DNA of 64,000 nucleotides from contig NZ_JBHZSP010000007.1 of NCBI RefSeq assembly GCF_043643765.1, positions 124,001-188,000 on the forward strand, read 5' to 3'. The DNA comes from Marinomonas posidonica_A (GTDB lineage Bacteria; Pseudomonadota; Gammaproteobacteria; Pseudomonadales; Marinomonadaceae). The first letter of the stretch is position 1. Each line of letters begins with the position of its first letter. Both the position numbers and the translations under genes were made by a program. The notes beneath the pieces were generated by a model. It did not search any database. It was not told the DNA's origin and saw nothing but the letters and a program-made list of their open reading frames with translations. This document shows, in pieces, positions 26,445-35,134 of this stretch.

Positions 26445-27821
26445 ATGAAAACACGCATTGAAAAAGACAGTATGGGCGAACTGGAAGTGCCAGAAAAAGC
26501 GCTTTATGGCGCCCAAACTCAGCGAGCAATCAACAACTTTCCAATCAGTAATGAAGCCATGCCAGAGGCTTTTATTCGCTCTTTGATTTTAATTAAAGCC
26601 GCGGCAGCGCAAGCGAATGAAGCGCTAGAGTGCATTACACCTAAACAAGCGCAAGCAATCCAAAACGCTTGTAATGAACTGTTAGATGCGGATGATTTGA
26701 TGCAGCATTTTCCGGTTGATGTTTATCAAACTGGGTCTGGTACCAGTTCGAACATGAACGCCAATGAAGTGATTGCGACTTTGGCAAGCCAATATAATGG
26801 TGAAACCATCAACCCCAACGATCATGTTAACTTTGGTCAAAGCAGTAATGATGTTATCCCCAGTGCGATTCATGTGAGTGCAACATTGGAATTGGCAGGA
26901 CATCTATTGCCAGCCTTGGAACATTTAAAAAACACCATTGTTGAAAAAGGCAAAAGTCTAGCGGGTTACACAAAAACAGGTCGTACACACCTGATGGATG
27001 CTATGCCTGTGCGCTTGGATCAAACCTTTAATGCTTGGGCAGCTCAGCTGCAAGACAATATTGACAACTTAACTTATATCAAGAGTAAGACCTGCCAATT
27101 AGCGCAAGGTGGTACGGCGGTGGGGACAGGCATTAATGCTCACCCGGAATTTGCCGAAGGCTTTGCGAAAGCCTTGTCTAAGTTAACAAAAGAAACCTTC
27201 TCTCCAGGTCAGGACTTCTTTGCATTGATAGGTTCGCAAGACACGGCTGTGGCTTTGTCAGGTCAGTTGAAAGCGGTGGCGGTAACCTATATGAAAATCG
27301 CCAATGATTTACGCTGGATGAATTCTGGTCCGCTGGCCGGTTTAGGAGAAATCACCTTACAAGCCTTACAACCAGGCTCTTCTATTATGCCGGGCAAAGT
27401 GAATCCAGTGATTCCTGAAGCCACTGCGATGGTGGCTGCACAGGTAATAGGCAACGATGCGGCCATTACCATTGGTGGGCAATCAGGCAATTTTGAACTG
27501 AATGTTATGTTGCCTGTGATTGCGAAGAATTTGTTGAGCAGCATTAAATTGCTGGCGAACAGTGGTCAATTGTTGGCGGATAATGCCATTGCTACGCTAT
27601 CAGTAAATGAAGACAAGCTGAACGAAGCTTTACACCGTAATCCAATCTTAGTAACGGCGCTGAACCCCATTATTGGTTATGCGAAAGCGGCAGAAATTGC
27701 CAAAAAAGCTTACCAAGAAGGACGGCCTGTGATCGATGTTGCAGACGAAGAAACGGATTTAACACGAGAAGAGCTCACCACTTTACTCGATCCTGCGAAA
27801 TTGACCCATGGTGGTCTGTAA
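26445..27821 (+). CDS. fumC: Class II fumarate hydratase
   Basis: 458 residues, standard FumC length. It interconverts fumarate and malate in the TCA cycle without an Fe-S cluster. The fumarase signature GSSIMPGKVNP, the TGSGTSSNMNANEV stretch and TGRTHLMDAMP are all present. Placement behind a Fur-controlled promoter and a FagA-like gene matches the Pseudomonas pattern, in which the iron-free fumarase replaces Fe-S fumarases when iron is short. The sodA gene found in the Pseudomonas operon is absent here; a terminator follows. Confidence 0.96.
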   Translation: MKTRIEKDSMGELEVPEKALYGAQTQRAINNFPISNEAMPEAFIRSLILIKAAAAQANEALECITPKQAQAIQNACNELLDADDLMQHFPVDVYQTGSGTSSNMNANEVIATLASQYNGETINPNDHVNFGQSSNDVIPSAIHVSATLELAGHLLPALEHLKNTIVEKGKSLAGYTKTGRTHLMDAMPVRLDQTFNAWAAQLQDNIDNLTYIKSKTCQLAQGGTAVGTGINAHPEFAEGFAKALSKLTKETFSPGQDFFALIGSQDTAVALSGQLKAVAVTYMKIANDLRWMNSGPLAGLGEITLQALQPGSSIMPGKVNPVIPEATAMVAAQVIGNDAAITIGGQSGNFELNVMLPVIAKNLLSSIKLLANSGQLLADNAIATLSVNEDKLNEALHRNPILVTALNPIIGYAKAAEIAKKAYQEGRPVIDVADEETDLTREELTTLLDPAKLTHGGL

Positions 27822-27883
27822 GTTTATCAATAGTTCCGATAGGTTTTCCCTTGCCTGTCATTTCATTCACTATTGATGAAATC

Positions 27884-27911
27884 AAGCCAGCAAGTTTTGC
27901 TGGCTTTTTCT
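27884..27911 (+). terminator. Terminator after fumC
   Basis: A perfect 10-bp stem (27884-27893 with 27897-27906), a 3-base loop and a T-run. It lies 62 bases after the fumC stop. Confidence 0.88.
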
Positions 27912-27936
27912 TTGCTCAGTCTAGTCTCAGCGAGTG

Positions 27937-28392
27937 TTACAGTGTTTTGGTCATGAAAGTGCTGTAAGGATCGAGCCGATAATCTGCAAATGGTCCACAC
28001 TCTTCAAAGCCATGCTTCCTATACAAAGCTCTTGCTGGCGCAAAAAAGTCTTGTGGACCTGTTTCTAAACATATCTTGGTGAGACCTTGATGCTGGGCAT
28101 AATTCAGTATGTGTTGCAATAAAATGGAGGCGACGCCTTTATTCCGAGCAGTATGGGAAGTGCGCATGGATTTGATCTCACCTTCCTCTGTATTGTGGGT
28201 TTTTAATGCACCACAGCCGAGTAGTTGATCTTGCTCCCAAACGGTCCAAACGCGAATGTCGTCTTGCTTTAACTCAGACAAGTCCAATGCGTGAACGCTT
28301 TCTGCAGGTGAGGTCTGATGCATGTCATCTAAATGTTCTTGTAATAACGCCTTGATTTCCGGTCCGTTTAAATCGTCTAATCGAATGTCCAT
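27937..28392 (-). CDS. GNAT-family N-acetyltransferase
   Basis: 151 residues of a GCN5-related acetyltransferase. Motif A, the acetyl-CoA loop, is TARNKGVASILLQHIL, followed by CLETGPQDFFAPARALYRKHGFEECGPF (motif B region). The end, YRLDPYSTFMTKTL, is typical of a subfamily of small acetyltransferases near YhhY/PhnO-like proteins. The acceptor is unknown. It is divergent from a second acetyltransferase gene, with 95 bases between them. Confidence 0.85.
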   Translation of the reverse strand: MDIRLDDLNGPEIKALLQEHLDDMHQTSPAESVHALDLSELKQDDIRVWTVWEQDQLLGCGALKTHNTEEGEIKSMRTSHTARNKGVASILLQHILNYAQHQGLTKICLETGPQDFFAPARALYRKHGFEECGPFADYRLDPYSTFMTKTL

Positions 28393-28487
28393 ACTAAATG
28401 AAGCTCTTAATGAAAAAAAACCTTGAGTAAAAAGGTATTGTTAGCAAAGCAAATTCTGTACCTTTTCTCCATCTTGGTAAAGAAACA

Positions 28488-28949
28488 ATGACTGAAAAAA
28501 GGACGATATTTGTGTTAGTTGAATTACGGCTTGCGACAATGAAAGACTCAGACTTGTTGCTGGAATGGCGCAATGATGCGGCGACTCGAAAAGCGTCTTT
28601 GTCGCCTGAGAAAGTCACTAAAGCCAACCATCTCTCTTGGTTTCAGTCGTCGCTGCGCGATAAGGATCGTCGTCTATGGATGGCGCAAGTGGAAGAGAAT
28701 ATGATTGGTAGTTGCCGAGCAGATCGTCAACAAGAGGGTTGGTTGTTGTCTTGGACGATAGCGCCAGACATGCGAGGTAAAGGCTTGGCTTATCCTATGG
28801 TTCTGGCCATGCTGAATTCTCTGACAGGACCTTTTTTCGCGCAAATTAAAAGCGACAATCTAGCGTCTATAAAAGTCGCTGAAAAGGCGGGGTTTACCTG
28901 CCAAGAGCTAAAGGACGAGGTGTTGTATTTTGTTCGCGAAGTGGATTAA
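28488..28949 (+). CDS. GNAT-family N-acetyltransferase, RimJ/RimL-like
   Basis: 153 residues. LRLATMKDSDLLLEWRND is the usual opening of RimJ/RimL-type acetyltransferases, and TIAPDMRGKGLAYPMV is the acetyl-CoA loop. NLASIKVAEKAGF near the end is strongly typical. The acceptor is unknown; relatives act on protein N-termini or amino sugars. Its stop codon directly abuts the stop of the DUF3820 gene on the other strand. Confidence 0.85.
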   Translation: MTEKRTIFVLVELRLATMKDSDLLLEWRNDAATRKASLSPEKVTKANHLSWFQSSLRDKDRRLWMAQVEENMIGSCRADRQQEGWLLSWTIAPDMRGKGLAYPMVLAMLNSLTGPFFAQIKSDNLASIKVAEKAGFTCQELKDEVLYFVREVD

Positions 28950-29213
28950 TTAATCATCAAAGAGAATGCGTACTTTGGGTTCGTCAGCTTGAGTTTGTTT
29001 GGGCAAACGTAACGGTTCGACTAACGTTTCCAGACCGTTGATCTTGATCTCTAAGCAAAGCTGTAGCCAAGTTCCTAGGTTGCCATTTGGCCAACCTTCA
29101 TGGGCAAACCATAATAAATAAGCTTCCGGCAGATCGATCAAGGTGCGTCCCTGATATTTGCCGAAGGGCATGGTTTGGCGGGCGACTTGGATTAGATCTT
29201 CTTGTGCAAACAT
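28950..29213 (-). CDS. DUF3820 family protein
   Basis: 87 residues. The motif MPFGKYQGRTLIDLPEAYLLWFA near residues 15-37 identifies the DUF3820 family of small cytosolic proteins with no settled function; some related motifs occur in exonuclease-like contexts. It is convergent with the acetyltransferase gene with no base between the stop codons, and there is no visible terminator. Confidence 0.8.
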   Translation of the reverse strand: MFAQEDLIQVARQTMPFGKYQGRTLIDLPEAYLLWFAHEGWPNGNLGTWLQLCLEIKINGLETLVEPLRLPKQTQADEPKVRILFDD

Positions 29214-29243
29214 AGCAAACTCTCAAGCAATTTTGCAGCCTAT

Positions 29244-30149
29244 TTAATCATAGGCCTGCGCTGGTTTAAATGGCGCATTATCTTTAAAGCAGTGAATTAA
29301 ATAATCGCAAATGGCTTTTAGTTTTGGAGAAGGGTGGTGGACTTTTGGGTACACCAACCAAACGCCACTGTAAGGGTATTGATATTGCGATAATAAGGGT
29401 ACAAGTCGACCAGAATCGAATTCTTCTTGCACGTAATAATCAGGCAGCTGAGCAATCCCTAACCCTTTCTTTACGGCATCTAACAGGGCTAAACCAGAGT
29501 TGCTACGCCATTGGCTACTGATTTTAACTTCTTTTCGTTGGCCATTTTGTTGAAACAACCAGTGATTTTTAGAGCCAATCAAACACTTGTGTTTACTGAG
29601 CTCAGATAAGGTGTGCGGCATGCCATATTGATTAATGTATTCACGAGAAGCGCACAAGTATTCTTGGCGGTCACAAAGTCGTCTAGACAGTAGACTAGAG
29701 TCTTTCATCGCCCCCATACGGATGGCCAGATCGTAATTCTCTTCAATCAAATCCACTGCACGATTAGTAAGGTGTAGGTCCAGTTCAATTTTAGGGTGAG
29801 TGGTTAAAAAATCGTTCATCACTGGCGCTATGTATCGTTCACCAAAGGTCGTTGCACAGGTCATTTTAAAGGTCCCTATGGGCGCTTGGTTCAATGAAGA
29901 AATGACTTCTTCAGCGCTACTGAGGGCGGCGGGTAGATCACGACAATGTTGATAATACAGTTCCCCCGCTTCACTTAAGCGAATGCGTCGTGTGGTGCGG
30001 AACAAAAGAGTGCAACCAAGCTCCGCTTCCAGTTGGGTCACTAAACGACTGACGTGAGAAGCTGAGACGCTTAGTTTGGTGGCGGCTGCCGAAAAGCTGC
30101 CCTGTCGAACGACTTCCACAAAGGCTTCCATTGCTTCCCAATTTTTCAT
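29244..30149 (-). CDS. LysR-family transcriptional regulator, divergent from frmA
   Basis: 301 residues. The N-terminal HTH is FVEVVRQGSFSAAATKLSVSASHVSRLVTQLE, of the common CrgA/YafC-like LysR group, followed by an effector domain (GTFKMTCATTFGERYIAP). It lies divergent from frmA, with 187 bases between the start codons, and so is the likely regulator of formaldehyde oxidation here. No FrmR-type regulator is seen. Confidence 0.88.
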   Translation of the reverse strand: MKNWEAMEAFVEVVRQGSFSAAATKLSVSASHVSRLVTQLEAELGCTLLFRTTRRIRLSEAGELYYQHCRDLPAALSSAEEVISSLNQAPIGTFKMTCATTFGERYIAPVMNDFLTTHPKIELDLHLTNRAVDLIEENYDLAIRMGAMKDSSLLSRRLCDRQEYLCASREYINQYGMPHTLSELSKHKCLIGSKNHWLFQQNGQRKEVKISSQWRSNSGLALLDAVKKGLGIAQLPDYYVQEEFDSGRLVPLLSQYQYPYSGVWLVYPKVHHPSPKLKAICDYLIHCFKDNAPFKPAQAYD

Positions 30150-30336
30150 TATGCTGCCCTAAATTGATCCAAATAGAGTGTTATATTATAACTATTTGAA
30201 GGCCTTTTGAAATTATTGTTGCTGTATGACAATAATAATTTGCCAATAAGAGCATTATCGTCTCAATGATTTACGACTACACTCCTCTTACTTGATTTAG
30301 AAAGTGTCGAATTCAAACCAATTTTGGGAGTACGCA

Positions 30337-31452
30337 ATGAAATGTAAAGCCGCTGTTGCTTGGGGACCAGGCCAACCGTTAAAAATCGAAGAAGTGGATG
30401 TTCAAGATCCGCAAAAAGGCGAAGTGCTCGTTCGCATGGTGGCAACGGGCGTTTGTCATACGGATGCGTTTACTTTGTCTGGTGAAGATCCTGAAGGTAT
30501 TTTTCCTGCGATCTTAGGTCATGAAGGCGCGGGTGTTGTCGAAGCGGTAGGCGAAGGTGTAACGACGCTAAAAGTGGGTGATCACGTTATCCCACTGTAC
30601 ACTGCAGAATGTGGCGAATGTAAATTCTGTCAGTCTGGCAAAACCAACCTTTGCCAAGCGGTCCGTGAAACACAAGGTAAAGGCCTAATGCCAGATGGCA
30701 CGAGCCGTTTCAGCATTAATGGCGAACCTATTTTCCATTACATGGGTACCTCAACTTTTTCTGAGTACAGTGTGGTTCCTGAAATTTCTTTGGCGAAAAT
30801 CCACGTTGATGCGCCACTAGAAAAAGTTTGCCTATTGGGTTGTGGTATTACAACGGGTATCGGTGCCGTTCTCAACACAGCGAAAGTGGAAAAAGGCGAT
30901 ACCGTTGCGATCTTTGGTCTTGGTGGTATTGGTCTGTCTTGTATCCAAGGTGCTCGTATGGCAGGAGCCTCTCGCATTATTGCTATCGATATTAACGAAT
31001 CTAAGTTTGAAATGGCGAAACAATTTGGTGCGACAGATTGTGTTAATCCGAAAAATTTCGACAAGTCTATTCAAGAAGTCATCGTGGAAATGACAGACGG
31101 TGGGGTGGATTACTCGTTTGAGTGTATCGGCAATGTACAAGTGATGCGTTCTGCACTTGAGTGCTGCCATAAAGGTTGGGGCGAATCTATTATCATTGGT
31201 GTGGCGGGGGCCGGACAAGAAATCTCTACTCGTCCGTTCCAATTGGTAACGGGTCGAGTCTGGAAAGGCTCTGCTTTTGGTGGTGTAAAAGGCCGCAGCC
31301 AATTACCTGGCTACGTAGAGGATTACATGAATGGCAAGATCGAAATTGATCCATTTGTGACACACACTATGCCACTTGAGCAGATCAATGAAGCGTTTGA
31401 CTTAATGCACGAAGGTAAGAGCATTCGTACGGTTATTCTGTTCGATCAATAA
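30337..31452 (+). CDS. frmA: S-(hydroxymethyl)glutathione dehydrogenase, class III alcohol dehydrogenase
   Basis: 371 residues from the ATG at 30337 (GGGAG six bases upstream); the frame is open earlier, to a GTG at 30304. It oxidises the glutathione-formaldehyde adduct to S-formylglutathione with NAD+. Zinc motifs are intact: GVCHTDAFTLSG, GHEGAG, and the structural zinc cysteines in ECGECKFCQSGKTNLC. The coenzyme motif is GLGGIGLSC. The next gene encodes the hydrolase for its product. Glutathione supply depends on gshA at 12-13.6 kb. Confidence 0.96.
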   Translation: MKCKAAVAWGPGQPLKIEEVDVQDPQKGEVLVRMVATGVCHTDAFTLSGEDPEGIFPAILGHEGAGVVEAVGEGVTTLKVGDHVIPLYTAECGECKFCQSGKTNLCQAVRETQGKGLMPDGTSRFSINGEPIFHYMGTSTFSEYSVVPEISLAKIHVDAPLEKVCLLGCGITTGIGAVLNTAKVEKGDTVAIFGLGGIGLSCIQGARMAGASRIIAIDINESKFEMAKQFGATDCVNPKNFDKSIQEVIVEMTDGGVDYSFECIGNVQVMRSALECCHKGWGESIIIGVAGAGQEISTRPFQLVTGRVWKGSAFGGVKGRSQLPGYVEDYMNGKIEIDPFVTHTMPLEQINEAFDLMHEGKSIRTVILFDQ

Positions 31453-31524
31453 GTGTGACGCTATTGCTGATTTTATTAATGCGCATTGCCTAAGCTTGGT
31501 AGTGCGCATTTAGAGGAGAGAACC

Positions 31525-32355
31525 ATGGAACTTATATCCAGTACCAAAAGCTTCGGCGGTTGGCTAAAGCGTTACAAGCATGAGAGTTTGTCCGTTAAAG
31601 GCGAAATGACTTTTGCGATTTATCTGCCCCCTCAAGCAGAAAATCAATCAGTGCCCGTTTTGTATTGGTTATCAGGTTTAACCTGTACCGATGAAAACTT
31701 TACTCAAAAAGCCGGCGCATTTCGCAAAGCGGCGGAGTTGGGGTTAGCCATTGTTTGCCCTGATACCAGCCCCCGTGGCACGGATTACCCCGGTGAACAC
31801 GACAGCTACGACTTTGGTTCGGCAGCAGGCTTTTACTTGAATGCGACGGTCGCACCGTATTCGAATACTTACCACATGTACGACTACGTGGTGCAAGAAC
31901 TGCCGCATTTGGTTGAAGCGAACTTTCCGGTCACGGACAAACGTTCTATTTCCGGTCATTCCATGGGCGGTCACGGAGCTTTGATTTGCGCATTGAAAAA
32001 TCCAGGACATTATCAATCGGTCTCCGCGTTTGCACCGATTGTCAATCCAACGGATTGTCCGTGGGGTGAAAAAGCCTTTACTGGGTATTTAGGGGAAGAT
32101 AAAAGCACGTGGCAGGAATGGGATGCGAGTTTATTGATCGCGAACGCCAAAGAACGCTTGCCGTTGCTGGTGGATCAAGGCGAAGCCGACAACTTTCTTG
32201 TTGAACAGCTGAAACCTGAAGCTTTAGAAGCGGCATGTGACGCCGCTGGTCATCCGCTGACCCTTCGTCGTCAGCCAGGTTATGATCACAGCTACTTTTT
32301 CATCGCCAGCTTTATCGATGATCATCTAGAGCATCATGCTAAGGCGTTGAATTGA
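31525..32355 (+). CDS. frmB: S-formylglutathione hydrolase
   Basis: 276 residues from the ATG at 31525, preceded by GAGGAGAG. It is an alpha/beta hydrolase of the esterase D family. The nucleophile S146 is in SGHSMGGHGA, the acid in DQGEADNF and the His in GYDHSYFF. It splits S-formylglutathione to formate and glutathione, the second step after FrmA, in the same operon (72 bases apart). Together they detoxify formaldehyde released from methylated compounds. Confidence 0.95.
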   Translation: MELISSTKSFGGWLKRYKHESLSVKGEMTFAIYLPPQAENQSVPVLYWLSGLTCTDENFTQKAGAFRKAAELGLAIVCPDTSPRGTDYPGEHDSYDFGSAAGFYLNATVAPYSNTYHMYDYVVQELPHLVEANFPVTDKRSISGHSMGGHGALICALKNPGHYQSVSAFAPIVNPTDCPWGEKAFTGYLGEDKSTWQEWDASLLIANAKERLPLLVDQGEADNFLVEQLKPEALEAACDAAGHPLTLRRQPGYDHSYFFIASFIDDHLEHHAKALN

Positions 32356-32893
32356 CCACTTGGGTATTTCAAAAATGCTATGAGATCTAATTTTACACGT
32401 TAGCTTTAAATAAAGAACATGTGATTAAGTCGGTAACATGAGATAATTGTTCCGACTTGAGTTCATGTAGATACCAGTTTTCTTCCGATAAGAACCAACT
32501 TCCTTCGCCAGTATTGAATTCGCTTGTGGCTCCAATTAAACTTTTTTATCCCAAAAAATAAGTAATGATCAGCGCTAATGAAAGTGAGTTCGAATAGGGC
32601 GCAATTTTTGATACAACAGTATCGGAGAAAAAGAGCTATCCAAAGAATACCCTTCCACTACCCTATCGAAAGTAAAGTATTTTTTATGGATCATAAAGTG
32701 ACTGTTTGGCTTTAGAGAAGTAAAATATTTAGCCTTAGCTAAAAATTAAAACAAACCTGCAATGATATTTATATTAGTTAGTATGTTTAATCTTCTTCAA
32801 ATAATTTAAGAGTATTAGGTTCATTAGGTGTATCTCTGCTGTTGCCTTATTCTATAGTATAGTTATGCTTAAAACGTTTTTGAGAGTATTGAT
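32356..32893. other. AT-rich intergenic region, nothing recognised
   Basis: 538 bases between frmB and the GntR gene. No open frame with family resemblance, tRNA shape or strong hairpin was found. The last ~150 bases are very AT-rich and presumably hold the promoter of the GntR gene. Confidence 0.5.
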
Positions 32894-33868
32894 TTGAAAG
32901 GAAAACTTCGGTACGAATTAATTTATCAGGTTCTGGATGACGCGATTCAGTCTGGCTTACTTTCCCAAGGAGTGGTGCTTTTAGAAGGTCCGCTAGGTGA
33001 GTTATTTGGCACAAGTCGTGTGCCTGTACGTAAAGCACTTACATTATTAAGTGACAAGGGGAAAATTAGTCGTTTTGATGGACGTGGTTTCATTGTTGGA
33101 AATACTGAAACAAGCAATATTGAGCCGATTCGACGAGCGGTCAATAAAAATGATTTAGGGCTGGAGTCTGACCAAGAAGTTGATAATCGCAATTTAAGCG
33201 AAAAGATTTTTGAGGATTTGTTCGAACAAATCTCCACTTGTATGGTGTTTGGTCATTATAAAGTGGAAGAAGGGCATGCCGCTGAACACTATGGTGTCAG
33301 TAAAATGGTGATCCGCGAAGCTTTATTGCGTTTACGTGATCGAGGGGTAGTTGAAAAGGAACCTTATTCTTCTTGGTTGGCTGGGCCGCTTACCGCGCGA
33401 CAAATCAAAGATGATTATGAAATAAGAGCATATTTAGAGCCTTCAGCTCTTATTGTGTCATCACCATTCGTGGATAAAATACTTATTTCAACGATGATTG
33501 CTAAACATGAGGAAATGCTTAATGGGCAAGATATGTCTATTGAGGATATCGCATTAGTGGAGGATTTTCTTCATGGGGTACTGCTTAAAAACATTGATAA
33601 CGCTAAATTGCTAGATGTACTAAATCATTGTCGAAGCTCTGTTGTGTTGAATAAGGTGTTTTTTTCAAGCTTGAACTTGTCCATGGATGTGGCTGCGTTA
33701 AAAGAGCATAAATTAGTCTTAGAGTTGTTGTTGCAAGGCAATATAAAAGCGGCGGCAGACAGTTTAAAGGAGCATTTACTGAATGCACAAAAACGCTCTC
33801 TGCAACGATTAAAAGTTGTCTCTGTTTTACCTGATCCTGAGCTGCCTCGTTATTTGGTTAAAGTATAG
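32894..33868 (+). CDS. GntR/FadR-type regulator with two winged-helix domains and an FCD domain
   Basis: 324 residues, TTG start. Residues ~5-69 form a GntR-type winged helix (ELFGTSRVPVRKALTLLSDKG); residues ~100-165 form a second one (HYGVSKMVIREALLRLRDRG). Residues ~170-310 are an FCD effector domain with the usual acidic and His positions (DDYEIRAYLEP, VEDFLHG, KEHLLNA), which bind a metal and an organic acid in relatives. Normal FadR-family regulators have one DNA-binding domain. It faces the end of the eight-gene amidase operon and is the obvious candidate regulator. Confidence 0.85.
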   Translation: MKGKLRYELIYQVLDDAIQSGLLSQGVVLLEGPLGELFGTSRVPVRKALTLLSDKGKISRFDGRGFIVGNTETSNIEPIRRAVNKNDLGLESDQEVDNRNLSEKIFEDLFEQISTCMVFGHYKVEEGHAAEHYGVSKMVIREALLRLRDRGVVEKEPYSSWLAGPLTARQIKDDYEIRAYLEPSALIVSSPFVDKILISTMIAKHEEMLNGQDMSIEDIALVEDFLHGVLLKNIDNAKLLDVLNHCRSSVVLNKVFFSSLNLSMDVAALKEHKLVLELLLQGNIKAAADSLKEHLLNAQKRSLQRLKVVSVLPDPELPRYLVKV

Positions 33869-33886
33869 GGCGCTATTATTGATGAG

Positions 33887-33926
33887 CCCTTGCGTAAAAC
33901 GGTTTTGACCTCCCGCTGCGCAAGGG
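33887..33926. terminator. Possible bidirectional terminator between convergent genes
   Basis: An 8-bp perfect inverted repeat (CCCTTGCG at 33887-33894, CGCAAGGG at 33919-33926) with a 24-base loop, between the stop codons of the GntR and solute-binding-protein genes. There is no clean T-run, so the call is tentative. Confidence 0.35.
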
Positions 33927-33933
33927 TTGTATA

Positions 33934-35115
33934 TTATTCGTTTTTTGTAAGTTCTCGCCATTTCCGTACTAGATAATTATGTTCGTCCATGACGGAGTTC
34001 CAGACGGCGATATTTGACATGCGTTGTTCATAACTTCCGCCTGAGCGTTTGCTACCTTTGGGTATGAGAGGGTGATCATCTATACCGTTTAGGTCTTTAA
34101 GGGCTGGTTTTCCCTCATACCAAAATTGCCACTCTTCTTCGGATAAATAGTTTTTGACACTGTCAGTATTAGAGATGTAATAGCCTTGTCTTGCAATGAC
34201 AGAACCTGGCCAACCAGAGAGCCACCAGTTTAGGTATTTATAGACGTCGTCTAATTTATGCCCTGTTGCGCATTTAGAAACTGAGAGTCCGCCACACCAT
34301 GCCCGATAGCCTTCTTTTGGGCTGGCCATCTTGAAACCTGCGATGTTGCAATGGTTGCGGTAATAAATTGGTGCCCAAATGCTTTGAATATAAGAGCGTT
34401 TGGATTTAAGTAATGTAATCGATTGGTCGTGATCTTTCCAAAATTCAACGAATTGACCTGCGTCTCTTTTGTTTTTTAGGATATGAATAAGTAAATCAAT
34501 TTCTGCTAAAGCCAAATTAGAGGGGTCTTTGAACTCGGCTAAACCTGATGCGTTAATAGCAATGGCAGCATCAATGGTTCCCATTGCCGCGTCATTTTGA
34601 AAAGCCGCCTTTCCTTTCATTTGAGGGGCGAGCAGCCATTGCCAACTTTCTTCTTGTTCCCGAAGTTCCGGGGGGAGTAAGGCTTCGTTATAGGCAAAGC
34701 TGTCCACGTTGTGGGCGAGTGGAAGCATACTAATTTGTTTGCTTGGAGTTGAGTCTAGTGAGCCGTCATGTTGAACGTATAATCTTCCCGAGGGTTCTGA
34801 TCCTTGCGCTAAGGGTTGTGATGGCAAAACTCGTCCTGTTTTAGGGAGCGAGTTGACAAGGTCCCACTGGTCTATTTTGTCAATGTCTATAGGTTGTATA
34901 GACTGAGCGGGCCAAACAAAATCGACATTGTGGAACCACTGATCGTAAATGTCATAGCTTTCGGGTTGCATCACGGCGATTCGTTGGGCGTCTTGCACAC
35001 TGCGTACTATAAATTCAATGTCAATGTTGAGGTCTTTTTGTGCCTGTTCCCGGATCTTGTTGATCAAGGTAACAGACGTTCCTAAAACTCGAAGCGTGGT
35101 TTTTCCTGTCGGCAT
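33934..35115 (-). CDS. Solute-binding-protein-like protein without signal peptide
   Basis: 393 residues. The protein opens directly with the first strand of an ABC-transporter binding protein (TTLRVLGTSVTLINKI) and continues like PotD/spermidine-binding proteins (ESYDIYDQWFHNVDF, later LNWWLSGWPGSVIARQGYY). There is no hydrophobic signal before it, and the start is well fixed by an AGAGAG site and the CobW stop 20 bases upstream. No permease or ATPase genes are nearby. It may be a cytosolic ligand- or metal-binding protein. Last gene of the operon. Function unknown. Confidence 0.75.
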   Translation of the reverse strand: MPTGKTTLRVLGTSVTLINKIREQAQKDLNIDIEFIVRSVQDAQRIAVMQPESYDIYDQWFHNVDFVWPAQSIQPIDIDKIDQWDLVNSLPKTGRVLPSQPLAQGSEPSGRLYVQHDGSLDSTPSKQISMLPLAHNVDSFAYNEALLPPELREQEESWQWLLAPQMKGKAAFQNDAAMGTIDAAIAINASGLAEFKDPSNLALAEIDLLIHILKNKRDAGQFVEFWKDHDQSITLLKSKRSYIQSIWAPIYYRNHCNIAGFKMASPKEGYRAWCGGLSVSKCATGHKLDDVYKYLNWWLSGWPGSVIARQGYYISNTDSVKNYLSEEEWQFWYEGKPALKDLNGIDDHPLIPKGSKRSGGSYEQRMSNIAVWNSVMDEHNYLVRKWRELTKNE

Positions 35116-35134
35116 GATATCTCTCTGCGTGATC

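Noticed and set aside
30304..30336. Longer N-terminus of FrmA from a GTG start
   Set aside because: The extra residues are not family-like and a good ribosome site lies before the ATG at 30337.
32356..32893. Hidden small gene or RNA
   Set aside because: No open frame with a ribosome site, no stable fold seen by eye; AT-rich sequence only.
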